Positions 1-7,066 of a stretch of 11,859 bases of DNA are shown one piece after another (the first letter of the stretch is position 1; each line of letters begins with the position of its first letter). A program made the translations under genes and the position numbers. The stretch spans positions 1-11,859 of the forward strand of contig JBJXGC010000198.1 in assembly GCA_046154545.1 (NCBI GenBank), written 5' to 3'. The notes beneath the pieces are model-generated. The model did not search any database, was not told the origin of the DNA, and saw nothing but the letters and a program-made list of their open reading frames with translations. The stretch comes from JBJXGC01 sp046154545. GTDB taxonomy: Bacteria > Chloroflexota > Dehalococcoidia > Tepidiformales > Tepidiformaceae.

Positions 1-450
1 GTCATCGTCGTCCCCGGTGGCCCGGCCACCGCCCGGCTGATCGAGGAGAAGCACCCCGTCATCGAGTGGGTGCGGTCAGTCCACCCCGGCACAACCTGGA
101 CGACGTCGGTCTGCACGGGCGCCCTCCTCCTCGGCGCCGCGGGCGTCCTCCAGGGCCTTCAGGCGACGACACACTGGGCCGCGATCGGCTCACTCCCCCT
201 CTTCGGCGCGACCTACTCGCCCGAGCGGGTCGTGGTGCAAGGCAAAGTCATCACCGCTGCCGGCGTCTCCGCCGGGATCGACATGGCCCTCGCCCTCGCC
301 GCGAAGCTCAAGGACGAGACGTTCGCGCAGGCCATCCAGCTCGCCATCGAATATGACCCCCAACCGCCCTTCGACTGTGGCTCGCCATCGAAGGCGAGCG
401 ATGATGTAAAGGCCCAACTGGCCGCCGTGTTCACGGCGCGGCCCGGCTGA
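1..450 (+). CDS. DJ-1/PfpI family protein (isonitrile hydratase-like), 5' truncated
   Basis: The frame is open from base 1 and gives 149 residues before the TGA at 448-450; the N-terminal part lies outside the window. The visible part opens with the strand-turn VIVVPGGPAT. It then carries the nucleophile elbow SVCTGALLL, with Cys38 at 112-114, followed by a GxxATTHW-type segment and the C-terminal GVSAGIDMAL helix and IEYDPQPPFDCGSP tail. That order matches the ThiJ/PfpI glutamine-amidotransferase-like fold, and the tail is typical of the isonitrile hydratase-like/transcription-factor-like branch. In the family the elbow cysteine is the reactive residue. The substrate cannot be read from sequence; isonitrile hydration, glyoxalase III-like or chaperone roles are all possible. 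The gene ends 27 nt before the convergent HAD gene, with no obvious terminator between them. Confidence 0.85.
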   Translation, partial: VIVVPGGPATARLIEEKHPVIEWVRSVHPGTTWTTSVCTGALLLGAAGVLQGLQATTHWAAIGSLPLFGATYSPERVVVQGKVITAAGVSAGIDMALALAAKLKDETFAQAIQLAIEYDPQPPFDCGSPSKASDDVKAQLAAVFTARPG

Positions 451-477
451 GCCGGCGCGATCCCGTCAGGCAGCGCC

Positions 478-1110
478 TCAGGGCCGGGGCAACGGGAACC
501 CGAGGATCGCTTCCAGTTCGGCGATAGCCCCATGGTCGGGATTCACCTTGATGGTGGCCATCCCGACCGCCCGCGCCCCCTTCAGGTTGGCGCCAATGTC
601 GTCGAGGAAGACCGACTCGGGTGGCGTGACCGCCAGGGCCTCGCAGGCCATGTGGTAGATGCGGGCGTCCGGCTTTCGCAAGCCCACCTTCGAGGACTCG
701 ATGACCACCTCGAAGAGGTCTTCGAGGATGATGGCCCGGGGCCGCGATTCGACCTCCTCGCGGGCCACGTTGTTCGTGATGCAACCGAGGCGGACCCGTC
801 CGCGCAGGTGCTTTACGACGGCCACCATCTCCTCGCGCACCGACTGGGTGCCGAAGGCCGCGTCCATGATGCCCTGGGCCGAGACCGTGATGCCCCGGTC
901 CCGGCCCTCGCTCTCGAACTGCTCGATGAACTGGCTTATGGTGAGTTCGCTTCGCTCCCAGCGCGACCAGGCGAGGTCGTGGTCGCCGATCATCGGCCCG
1001 AGCACGCCGTAATCGACGCCCTCGCGGATGGCGTACTCGCGGATGGCGATGACGGGCGACGAGGTGAGTACTCCGCCGATATCGAAGATGGCGGCGCGGA
1101 TGTCGGGCAT
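478..1110 (-). CDS. HAD-superfamily (subfamily IA) hydrolase, ACAD10/EPHX2 N-domain-like
   Basis: This 210-residue protein is a soluble HAD phosphatase-like enzyme. Motif I is IFDIGGVLTSS with predicted nucleophile Asp10. Motif II is ITNN (Thr112). Motif III is the lysine of GLRKPD (Lys147), and motif IV is VFLDDIGANLKGA (Asp170/Asp171). The helical cap lies between about residues 18 and 95. The usual second aspartate of DxD is Gly12, as in other DxGGVL proteins such as ACAD10-type domains, so the general acid/base is missing. I chose the ATG at 1110 because a GGAG lies about 10 nt upstream and family members start just before the first strand. An in-frame ATG at 1140 would add ten residues but has no ribosome-binding site. 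The gene reads towards the DJ-1/PfpI gene and follows the serine hydrolase on the same strand after a 360-bp repeat-bearing gap. The physiological substrate is unknown. Confidence 0.85.
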   Translation of the reverse strand: MPDIRAAIFDIGGVLTSSPVIAIREYAIREGVDYGVLGPMIGDHDLAWSRWERSELTISQFIEQFESEGRDRGITVSAQGIMDAAFGTQSVREEMVAVVKHLRGRVRLGCITNNVAREEVESRPRAIILEDLFEVVIESSKVGLRKPDARIYHMACEALAVTPPESVFLDDIGANLKGARAVGMATIKVNPDHGAIAELEAILGFPLPRP

Positions 1111-1470
1111 GCGGGCTGGCTCCAGGGGTAATTCAGCCATTTTGCACGGCGAAGTCACTACGCGACTCTCCGGGCGTGGCACCTCCCGCGAAGCGCGCCT
1201 CGGACGAGGCGTAACCACTTCGACCGAGAGCGGCGCCAAACGAGCCCGACCCCGGCGAGCTCATCCCCTCGCCCGCCGCAGGGGGAGGCAAGCATGGCCA
1301 GCGGCCAGAGTGAGGGATGAAGAGACCAGGTCTCCGGCTCCCCCTCTCCCCGCGCACGGGGAGAGGGGGCAGGGGGTGAGGGCTGCGACGGCCACGCGGA
1401 GCCCAACGGAGCCCCGAGCATGCCCCCTGAGGACGAGTTTTCAGAGACCGGAGGGTTAGGGTGAGGGCGC
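1111..1470. repeat. Intergenic stretch with strong GC hairpin and palindromes (probable dispersed non-coding element)
   Basis: No supportable gene lies here. The stretch holds several inverted repeats: CGCCTCG/CGAGGCG at 1196-1211, GAGACC-A-GGTCTC at 1322-1334, and a 13-bp hairpin at 1340-1369. AGAGACC recurs at 1321 and 1443, and GGGTGAGGG recurs at about 1374 and 1459. Short reading frames across it give low-complexity Pro/Arg-rich peptides of the kind produced when GC-rich intergenic repeats are translated. C-rich/G-rich hairpin elements flanked by GGGTGAGGG-like tracts are common between genes in high-GC bacteria; assigning this stretch to such a family is inference. Exact element ends are not visible. 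Confidence 0.5.
1340..1369. repeat. 13-bp perfect hairpin, CCCCCTCTCCCCG arms with CGCA loop
   Basis: The left arm 1340-1352 and right arm 1357-1369 are perfect reverse complements around a four-base loop. No T-tract follows on either strand, so it is a poor intrinsic terminator, though it would form a very stable RNA stem. It sits about 100 nt downstream of the serine hydrolase stop and 230 nt upstream of the HAD start, so it could mark or protect that mRNA 3' end. Confidence 0.8.
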
Positions 1471-2610
1471 CTACCCGTTCACCCCGAGTTCGTTCCGGAT
1501 CAGCTCGCAGATCTCGAGGGTTGGGCCTTCGCCCTGCATCGAGTTCTGCATCTTGTTCAACGTCACCGCGATGCTCAGGCCCACTTCGGGGTCGGCGAAG
1601 GCGATGGAGCCACCTGCGCCGGGGTGTCCGAAGGACGTCTCGCGCGGGCCGGTGGCGCCGCTCACCCCGTTGGCCGTGCCGCCCATGAAGTAGCCGATGC
1701 CCTTGTTGATCGGCATGTTCATGATCACCCTGTCGGGCTCACGTGTGTAGATTCGCTGCATCCTCGTCACACGGTCCGGGCTCACCAGCCGGACACCGTC
1801 AACTTCACCGCCGTTCGCCAGCGCCCCATACATGCGGGCGAGGGCGCGGGCGCTGAAGTGCCCGTTCGCTGAAGGGATGCACGACTTGCGGACGCGCATG
1901 TCGTTGAAGTTGAGCTGGGAGTCGGGCGGCATCGCCTCGAAGAAGAGCGAATCCGGCGGGATCATGGCCGCCATCGCCGGGTTGGGAGGGGCCGTCTGGA
2001 GCGACGAGAGGCGATCCTCGATACCGTCCGGGATGCCGACGAACATCTGGTCGGCCACGCCCAGCGGGCCGGCGATCTCCTCCGCGATGACGTCCTTGAT
2101 GTGGCGGCCGGTTGCCCCCTGGACGATGCCGCCGACGACCCACGCGTAAGTGAGGGCATGGTAGCCGGTCGCCGTCCCCGGCTCCCAGGCCGGCACGCCG
2201 TCTTCGATCCAGCGAATGCCGGCGTCCCAGTCCTGGACGAACTCGACGGTCAACGGCCGCGGCACGGCGTGGAGCCCGGCCTGGTGAGTCATCGCCTCGG
2301 CCACGGTCAGCCGCTCCTTGCCGTTCTTCGCGAAGCCCGGCCAGTACTTCGCGACCGGCGCGTCGTAGTCGATCTGACCCCGATCGGCGAGGATGTGGAG
2401 GGCCGTCGCCGCCACCCCCTTGGTCGTGGAGAAGCAGGAGAAGAGCGTATCGGCCTGGACTGGCCGGCCGTCCTCGGGCCCCATCATGCCCGCCCAGGCA
2501 TCGACGATCTTCTGGCCATTGCGATAGGCGCAGACCTGCGTCCCCAGTTGCGAGCCCGCCGCGATCTGTTGATTGAGAAGCTGAAGCACCAGGTCGTTGA
2601 GCTCTGCCAT
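1471..2610 (-). CDS. Serine hydrolase, beta-lactamase-related (class C-like/EstB-type carboxylesterase)
   Basis: This 379-residue protein belongs to the SxxK penicillin-recognising fold. The nucleophile motif is FSTTKG with Ser61 and Lys64. The second motif is GYHALTYAW with Tyr150, the YHA variant seen in esterase-type members. The third is FGHPGAGGS with His329 in place of the KTG triad. These features favour a cytoplasmic esterase or carboxyl-hydrolase over a true beta-lactamase, and no signal peptide is visible. The substrate is unknown. I chose the ATG at 2610 because a GGGGG tract lies about 7 nt upstream, and because a TAGAAT -10-like box (2648-2653) overlaps the alternative ATG at 2649. 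The 13 extra residues of that longer version are also unlike family N-termini. The gene is divergent from the crotonase-fold gene across about 108 bp. Confidence 0.88.
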   Translation of the reverse strand: MAELNDLVLQLLNQQIAAGSQLGTQVCAYRNGQKIVDAWAGMMGPEDGRPVQADTLFSCFSTTKGVAATALHILADRGQIDYDAPVAKYWPGFAKNGKERLTVAEAMTHQAGLHAVPRPLTVEFVQDWDAGIRWIEDGVPAWEPGTATGYHALTYAWVVGGIVQGATGRHIKDVIAEEIAGPLGVADQMFVGIPDGIEDRLSSLQTAPPNPAMAAMIPPDSLFFEAMPPDSQLNFNDMRVRKSCIPSANGHFSARALARMYGALANGGEVDGVRLVSPDRVTRMQRIYTREPDRVIMNMPINKGIGYFMGGTANGVSGATGPRETSFGHPGAGGSIAFADPEVGLSIAVTLNKMQNSMQGEGPTLEICELIRNELGVNG

Positions 2611-2647
2611 GTTGGCACCCCCGTAAAGAATGTCCGCCTGTCCCGCC

Positions 2648-2653
2648 ATTCTA
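2648..2653 (-). promoter_or_regulatory. Possible -10 box (TAGAAT) for the serine hydrolase gene
   Basis: Read on the minus strand this is TAGAAT, five of six matches to the sigma70 consensus, 38 nt upstream of the preferred start. No recognisable -35 hexamer lies 16-18 nt further upstream, so the call is weak. Confidence 0.25.
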
Positions 2654-2708
2654 CGCGCGCCCGCCGAATCCGCCCGCTACACTCCCGCAGCCACCATCTT
2701 TAGGTCAC

Positions 2709-2713
2709 GAGGT
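2709..2713 (+). promoter_or_regulatory. Ribosome-binding site GAGGT for the crotonase-fold gene
   Basis: GAGGT ends five bases before the ATG at 2719 and fixes that start. A TACACT box at 2678-2683 could be the -10, but it has no convincing -35. Confidence 0.6.
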
Positions 2714-2718
2714 ACGCC

Positions 2719-3492
2719 ATGCCCGGCACCGTCCTGTACGAACGCGACGGCCACGTCGCAACCATCACCTACAACCGCCCCGAGGCGCTGAACGCCATCA
2801 ACACCGAACTCCGCGCCGACCTGAACGCCGCCTGGGTCCGGTTCCGGGACGACGAGGAGGCCTGGGTGGCGATCGTCACGGGCGCCGGGCGGGCCTTCAG
2901 CGCCGGCGCAGACCTCCGCGGCGGGGGCGCCGGCGACGCCTCCAGGGCCACCTTCTGGGAGACGCCAAGCCTCACGTCGCTGGAGAACGGGATCGAGATC
3001 TGGAAGCCGATAATCGCCGCCGTGAACGGCTACTGCCTCGGCTTCGCCTGTACGCTTGTCGCCGCCTGCGACTTCGTCATCGCCAGCGAACGGGCCGAAT
3101 TCGGCTTCCCAGAAGTCCGGCTCGGCGTCCCCACCATCCAGGGCTCCATCCGCATGCCGAAGAAGGTCGGCTGGCAGAACGCTATGGAACTCCTCCTGAT
3201 CGGCGAACGGGTCGATGCCAAGCGAGCGAAGGAGATGGGCCTCTGCTGGAAGGTCGTGCCGCACGACGACCTCATGACCGAAGCACGGGCCCTCGCCGCC
3301 CGCCTCTGCCAGTCCGCGCCGCTGGCCGTGCGCGCGACGAAGGAGGTCGCCCACCGTGGGCAGGAGCTACCGTTCGTCCAGGCGGTGCGCTTCGGCGAGA
3401 CCATGCGCCGGGTGGCCGGGGCCACCGATGACGCCAGGGAGGGCATGACCGCTTCACGCGAAAAGCGCCCGGCCATCTGGAAAGGCCAGTGA
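2719..3492 (+). CDS. Enoyl-CoA hydratase/isomerase (crotonase) family protein
   Basis: This 257-residue protein has normal crotonase length. The CoA-binding, first oxyanion-hole segment is AFSAGADL (60-66). The second is GYCLGFACTLVAACDF (104-119), followed by FGFPEVRLGV (128-137). Aligned by eye to rat mitochondrial enoyl-CoA hydratase, Glu164 is kept as Glu132, but Glu144 is Thr112 and the middle glycine of the GGG turn is Phe109. The GAGGTQ segment is replaced by TIQGSIRMP. It should still bind and polarise an acyl-CoA thioester, but classical two-glutamate hydration is doubtful. Isomerase, hydrolase, decarboxylase or a carnitinyl/bile-acid-like dehydratase activity are alternatives. A clear ribosome-binding site precedes the ATG, and the Uma2-like gene follows 43 nt downstream on the same strand. 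Confidence 0.85.
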   Translation: MPGTVLYERDGHVATITYNRPEALNAINTELRADLNAAWVRFRDDEEAWVAIVTGAGRAFSAGADLRGGGAGDASRATFWETPSLTSLENGIEIWKPIIAAVNGYCLGFACTLVAACDFVIASERAEFGFPEVRLGVPTIQGSIRMPKKVGWQNAMELLLIGERVDAKRAKEMGLCWKVVPHDDLMTEARALAARLCQSAPLAVRATKEVAHRGQELPFVQAVRFGETMRRVAGATDDAREGMTASREKRPAIWKGQ

Positions 3493-3524
3493 AGCCGGCC
3501 AGGCCGAAGGTGTACGATATTCGC

Positions 3525-3530
3525 GAGGTG
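3525..3530 (+). promoter_or_regulatory. Ribosome-binding site GAGGTG of the Uma2-like gene
   Basis: The site lies five bases before the ATG at 3536 and only two before the GTG at 3533, so it favours ATG as the start. Confidence 0.55.
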
Positions 3531-3535
3531 CCGTG

Positions 3536-4087
3536 ATGCCGGTCTCGTCCGAGACCTACGAAGATGTAGCCCTTTCCGACCCCGAAGGCCACTGGGAGCT
3601 ACATCGCGGTCAGCTGCGGAGGAAGCCGGACATGACCCAAGAGCACAACGACGCCGCTTCGATCCTCGGCTTCCGCCTCCAGGAACAGCTTCCCCTGGAA
3701 CAGTATCGCGTGCGGGTGAACATGGCCCGCGCCAGGCGGGACGAGCAGCACAGCTACATCCCTGACGTCATGGTGGTGCCCGTGACGATGATGGCGCCCC
3801 GGAGCAGCGTACCCGGCGGCCTCGAGCGATACGACGACCCGCTCCCCCTCGTCGTCGAAGTATGGTCGCCCTCGACCGGCGACTACGACGTGGACGACAA
3901 GCTTCCCGAGTACATGCGCCGCGGCGATCGGGAGATCTGGCGAGTCCATCCCTATGAGCGGACGGTGACGGTCTGGCGCCGAAGCCCATCAGGCGACTAC
4001 ACCAGGTCAGACTATGGAATCGCCGACGTGGTCAGCGTCTCGTCGCTTCCCGGCGTCGTCATCGCCGTTCACTCGCTCTTCATGTAG
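3536..4087 (+). CDS. Uma2-family (DUF820) PD-(D/E)XK nuclease-like protein
   Basis: This 183-residue protein matches the Uma2/DUF820 pattern. Its N-terminal half is short and variable, starting SETYEDVALSDPEGHWEL, with a QEHNDAASILG helix at about 35-45. The predicted catalytic core is YIPDVMVV (Asp77), then PLVVEVWSPST (Glu108), then Lys122 of DDKLPEYMRRGDREIW, ending with a VTVWRR strand. The spacing fits the restriction-endonuclease fold with the lysine displaced, as is usual in this family. Biological roles in the family are poorly known, although members are numerous in Cyanobacteria, Deinococcota and Chloroflexota. I prefer the ATG at 3536 over the overlapping GTG at 3533 because GAGGTG at 3525-3530 gives a better spacing. 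TACGAT at 3513-3518 could be a very close -10. Its last 8 nt overlap the convergent amidase gene. No partner gene or methylase is nearby. Confidence 0.82.
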   Translation: MPVSSETYEDVALSDPEGHWELHRGQLRRKPDMTQEHNDAASILGFRLQEQLPLEQYRVRVNMARARRDEQHSYIPDVMVVPVTMMAPRSSVPGGLERYDDPLPLVVEVWSPSTGDYDVDDKLPEYMRRGDREIWRVHPYERTVTVWRRSPSGDYTRSDYGIADVVSVSSLPGVVIAVHSLFM

Positions 4088-5498
4088 CGATCGGCGGCCG
4101 CCGCTTCCAGAGTCCGGTCGCGGCTTCGAACGCCTTCCCGAGCTGCAGGACGCCCGTCTCATCGCGCCATCGACCGACGATCTGCAGCCCCACCGGCAGG
4201 CCGTCCGGCGTGAAGCCTGCCGGTAGCGCAAGCGCCGGATGGCCGGTAACGGTGATCCGTGAACAGGTCCGCATCCACTCGATGTAACTCCGCATCGGCA
4301 CGCCCGCCACCTCGGACGGGTACTGTCGCGTTATGTCGAACGGTGGCACCTGGTTGACCGGACACACCAGGAGTTCGTAGCGCTCCATGAACTGCCGCAT
4401 CCGCTGCCAGACCGCCAGCTTGTTCGCTTCGGCGCGTCCCACATCGACGCCACTCAGACGAAGACCCTCCTCGATATTCCAGATCACGGTCTCCTTCAAG
4501 CGCGCCCGGTCTGACTCGAGGAGCGGGCCGAAGCGGGTGGCCATGGCCATCGCCCGGAAGGTCTCGAACGCCTCGTCCGCGCCGGCCAGGTCGGGGTCCG
4601 CCTCTTCGACGATGCAGCCCAGCGCCTCGAACGTCCGGCGCTGCCCCTGCAGGACTGCGGCCACGGCCGGGTCGACCGGCAGCCCACCGAGGTCCTTGCT
4701 CCACGCCACCCGCACGCCCCGGAAGTCCCGCTCCGCGACGGGAAAGAAGCTCGCTCCCGGGTCGCCGAGCGAAACCGGGACGCGTCCATCCGGCCCAGCG
4801 ATGGCGCTCAAGAGCAGTGCCACGTCGTCCACGGTGCGGGCCATCGGCCCCTCGACACTCATCGACGACCAGGGCATCTCCGACGGCCAGACCGGGACCC
4901 GGCCCTGCGATGTGCGGAAGCCCACGACGTTGTTGAAGTTGGCCGGGTTCCGCAGCGAGCCGCCGAGGTCGCTCCCATCCGCGATCGGGATCATCCCGGT
5001 CGCCAGGGCCACGGCGGCGCCGCCGGAGCTGCCGCCGCAGGTCTTCGCCGTGTCCCAGGGGTTCAGCGTCGCGCCGAAGACCGGGTTGAAGGTCTGCGAA
5101 CCGGCGCCGAACTCCGGCGTGTTCGTCTTGCCGATGGTGATTGCTCCGGCCGCCCGGGTCCGTTCGACGACCAGGGCGTCTTCGTCCGGCACGAAGTCCG
5201 CGTAAATGGGCGAGCCGAAGGTAGTACGGATGCCCTTCGTGAGCGCCAGGTCTTTGTGGGCGATGGGCAGGCCGTGGAGTGGACCGGGCGCTCCCCCACG
5301 AGCGAGAGCGTCGTCCGCGGCCAGCGCGCCGGCCAGCGCCCGCTCCGGCAACAGCGTCACGATCGCGTTCACCGTTGGGTTCACCCGCGCGATCTGGGCA
5401 AGGTGCGCCGCCATGACTTCGCGCGCGGACAACTCCTTGCGGCGCATGAGGGCGACAAGCTCGGCCGCCCGCAGAAAACAAAGCTCGCGATCGTCCAT
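4080..5498 (-). CDS. Amidase (amidase-signature family)
   Basis: This 472-residue protein has the full length of the amidase-signature family. The Ser-cisSer-Lys triad can be read directly: Lys82 in GLPIAHKDL, cis-Ser157 in KTCGGSSGGAA, and nucleophile Ser181 in GSDLGGSLRNPANF. The C-terminal GLPVGLQIVGRWRDE block is typical. It hydrolyses carboxylic amides, probably in the cytoplasm. It lacks the gatB/gatC neighbours expected for the glutamyl-tRNA amidotransferase A subunit, and the sequence reads like a stand-alone amidase. Substrate unknown. The ATG at 5498 has GAGGA about nine bases upstream, and an extended -10 lies 35 nt upstream. The 3' end overlaps the convergent Uma2-like gene by 8 nt, leaving no space for a terminator. 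It is divergent from the thiolase gene. Confidence 0.92.
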   Translation of the reverse strand: MDDRELCFLRAAELVALMRRKELSAREVMAAHLAQIARVNPTVNAIVTLLPERALAGALAADDALARGGAPGPLHGLPIAHKDLALTKGIRTTFGSPIYADFVPDEDALVVERTRAAGAITIGKTNTPEFGAGSQTFNPVFGATLNPWDTAKTCGGSSGGAAVALATGMIPIADGSDLGGSLRNPANFNNVVGFRTSQGRVPVWPSEMPWSSMSVEGPMARTVDDVALLLSAIAGPDGRVPVSLGDPGASFFPVAERDFRGVRVAWSKDLGGLPVDPAVAAVLQGQRRTFEALGCIVEEADPDLAGADEAFETFRAMAMATRFGPLLESDRARLKETVIWNIEEGLRLSGVDVGRAEANKLAVWQRMRQFMERYELLVCPVNQVPPFDITRQYPSEVAGVPMRSYIEWMRTCSRITVTGHPALALPAGFTPDGLPVGLQIVGRWRDETGVLQLGKAFEAATGLWKRRPPIAT

Positions 5499-5532
5499 TG
5501 GTCTGCTTCCTCACCCAGCGTTGGTGGCCCGC

Positions 5533-5541
5533 ATCGTAGCA
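5533..5541 (-). promoter_or_regulatory. Extended -10 promoter element TGCTACGAT for the amidase gene
   Basis: On the minus strand this reads TGC-TACGAT, fitting the extended -10 form TGn plus hexamer. The hexamer ends 35 nt before the ATG, predicting a leader of roughly 28 nt that contains the GAGGA ribosome-binding site. There is no good -35, as extended -10 promoters allow. The same hexamer with TGn occurs upstream of lemA. Confidence 0.4.
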
Positions 5542-5586
5542 GCCCCTCGCACACCTGCCGCCGCCCCGTCCGCGGTGCTCCTAAAG

Positions 5587-5616
5587 TTGGAAACCGTCGT
5601 CTCTCCCGGGTAGACT
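5587..5616 (+). promoter_or_regulatory. Possible sigma70-like promoter for the thiolase gene
   Basis: TTGGAA (5587-5592) and TAGACT (5611-5616) each match the consensus at four of six positions with an 18-nt spacer, 58 nt before the thiolase ATG. In such GC-rich DNA this is suggestive only. Confidence 0.3.
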
Positions 5617-5673
5617 AGCCGGGCGTCCTTCGGCTACAACGATCGCCCCGGCGCGTGAGGAACCAGAACACAG

Positions 5674-6978
5674 ATGGAACTACGTAATGCTGTCATCGTC
5701 GATGGCGCACGTTCGGCCTTCGCCCGCGGCGGCCGGGGCAAGCTTGTGGCGACCCGGCTCGACGAAGCCGGCGCCCAGGTCCTCCGCGCCCTGCTCGACC
5801 GGAACCCGAAGATCACTGACGACATGATCGAAGACATCGGCCTCGGGAACGTCGCCGGGGCCGGTGAACTGGCCGGGATCGGCGCCGACACCGTCGCCCG
5901 CCTGGCCGGCCTCCCCGCCGAGATCTCGGCCTTCGACAGCAACCGTCAGTGCGGATCGAGCATGGAGACACTCCACCGCATCGCCCAGTCCATCCAGGTT
6001 GGCGCCACCGATTGCGGCGTTGCGATGGGCATCGAGCGGATGGGCCGCCAGCTCGGCGGCGGGCCGCGCGGCGAGACCACCCGTATCACCGAGTTCAACA
6101 AGCGCCGCCTCGAGCAGAACGATGTCCAGCGAAACATGGCCGCTCGCCACTTCGAGGACTTCAGCGTGCCCTTCCAGGCCGAAATCCTCGACTACTCGCC
6201 GGTCCTTTCGATGACCCAGACCGCCCAGAACGCGGCCGAGGTCTACGGCCTCAGCCGCGAAGAGCTGGACGAATTCGCCGTCGAGAGCCACCGCAAGGCC
6301 GTCGCCGCCTACGCCGGCGGCGCCTACAAGGACGAAATCATCCCCCTCGAAGTGGAAGAGCCCGTCTTCGACGAGCAGGGCAACTGGGTCGCCGACACGC
6401 GCGGCAAGACGATCGTCTTCGACCGTGACGAATGCATCCGGGCGGGCACGAACATCGAGGCCCTCAGCCAGCTCCAACCGGTGAAGGGCATCGTCAGCCC
6501 GACCGGTTCGGAGCTGCGGATCACGGCCGGCAACTCCTGCCCGACGAACGACGGCATCACCGCCGCGATCATCATGAGCGAGGAGCGCGCCCGCGAACTC
6601 GGGCTCACACCACTTGCCCGGATCGTGGGCTACGGCATCTCCGGCGTGAAGCCGCAGGTCATGGGCCTCGGGCCGATCCCCTCCACGCGGAAGGCGCTCC
6701 GCCACGCCGGCATTTCGGCCGACCAGATCGACCGCGTCGAGTTCAACGAGGCGTTCGCCGCCCAGGTCATCCCCTCCTGCCGCGAACTCGGCATCCCCAT
6801 GGACCGCGTGAACGTGAACGGCGGGTCGATCGCGATCGGCCACCCGCTCGGCGCGACCGGCACCCGCCTAGTCGTCACGGTGGCGCACGAACTCCGGCGC
6901 AGTGGCAAGCGCTACGGCCTCGCCACCCAGTGCATCGGCGCCGGCATGGGCATCAGCACCATCATCGAGGCGATGTAG
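5674..6978 (+). CDS. Thiolase (acetyl-CoA acyltransferase/acetyltransferase family)
   Basis: This 434-residue thiolase carries all catalytic elements. Acyl-accepting Cys93 is in SNRQCGSSMETL. The Asn358-Glu359 pair is in EFNEAFAAQ, His390 is in NGGSIAIGHPLGATG, and the proton-shuttle Cys420 is in TQCIGAGMG. The GNSCPTNDG loop (286-294) corresponds to the GNASxxNDG CoA-site motif, with Cys289 at a usually small-residue position. Its length, greater than the roughly 390 residues of biosynthetic AtoB types, and its composition fit a FadA/FadI-like degradative thiolase, but direction and chain-length preference are not decidable from sequence. GAGGAA lies 11 nt before the ATG, which is slightly long spacing. 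It is divergent from the amidase gene and ends in a shared bidirectional terminator. The other acyl-CoA enzyme in the window, the crotonase-fold protein, is about 2.2 kb upstream in a separate unit. Confidence 0.93.
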   Translation: MELRNAVIVDGARSAFARGGRGKLVATRLDEAGAQVLRALLDRNPKITDDMIEDIGLGNVAGAGELAGIGADTVARLAGLPAEISAFDSNRQCGSSMETLHRIAQSIQVGATDCGVAMGIERMGRQLGGGPRGETTRITEFNKRRLEQNDVQRNMAARHFEDFSVPFQAEILDYSPVLSMTQTAQNAAEVYGLSREELDEFAVESHRKAVAAYAGGAYKDEIIPLEVEEPVFDEQGNWVADTRGKTIVFDRDECIRAGTNIEALSQLQPVKGIVSPTGSELRITAGNSCPTNDGITAAIIMSEERARELGLTPLARIVGYGISGVKPQVMGLGPIPSTRKALRHAGISADQIDRVEFNEAFAAQVIPSCRELGIPMDRVNVNGGSIAIGHPLGATGTRLVVTVAHELRRSGKRYGLATQCIGAGMGISTIIEAM

Positions 6979-7006
6979 CCCGGTTCCCGGCAAAAGGGAC
7001 ACGTCG

Positions 7007-7041
7007 AAAAGAGGGCGCCACCCGGGGTGGCGCCCTCTTTT
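7007..7041. terminator. Bidirectional intrinsic terminator between thiolase and htpX
   Basis: Perfect 17-nt inverted arms (7007-7023 and 7025-7041) form a GC stem GAGGGCGCCACC/GGTGGCGCCCTC with a small CCGGG-type loop. A-runs at the left edge and T-runs at the right edge give a T-tract on both strands. It lies 28 nt after the thiolase stop and 25 nt after the htpX stop, so it ends both convergent units. Confidence 0.92.
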
Positions 7042-7066
7042 CATGCCATGCGCGCAGCGGCCGGGC

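Noticed and set aside
1028..1459. Plus-strand frame giving an Arg/Pro-rich peptide over the intergenic element
   Set aside because: Typical spurious translation of a GC-rich hairpin repeat; its first part is antisense to the HAD gene.
5680..6843. Long minus-strand open frame opposite the thiolase
   Set aside because: The peptide matches no family pattern I know and mirrors the thiolase frame; a shadow.
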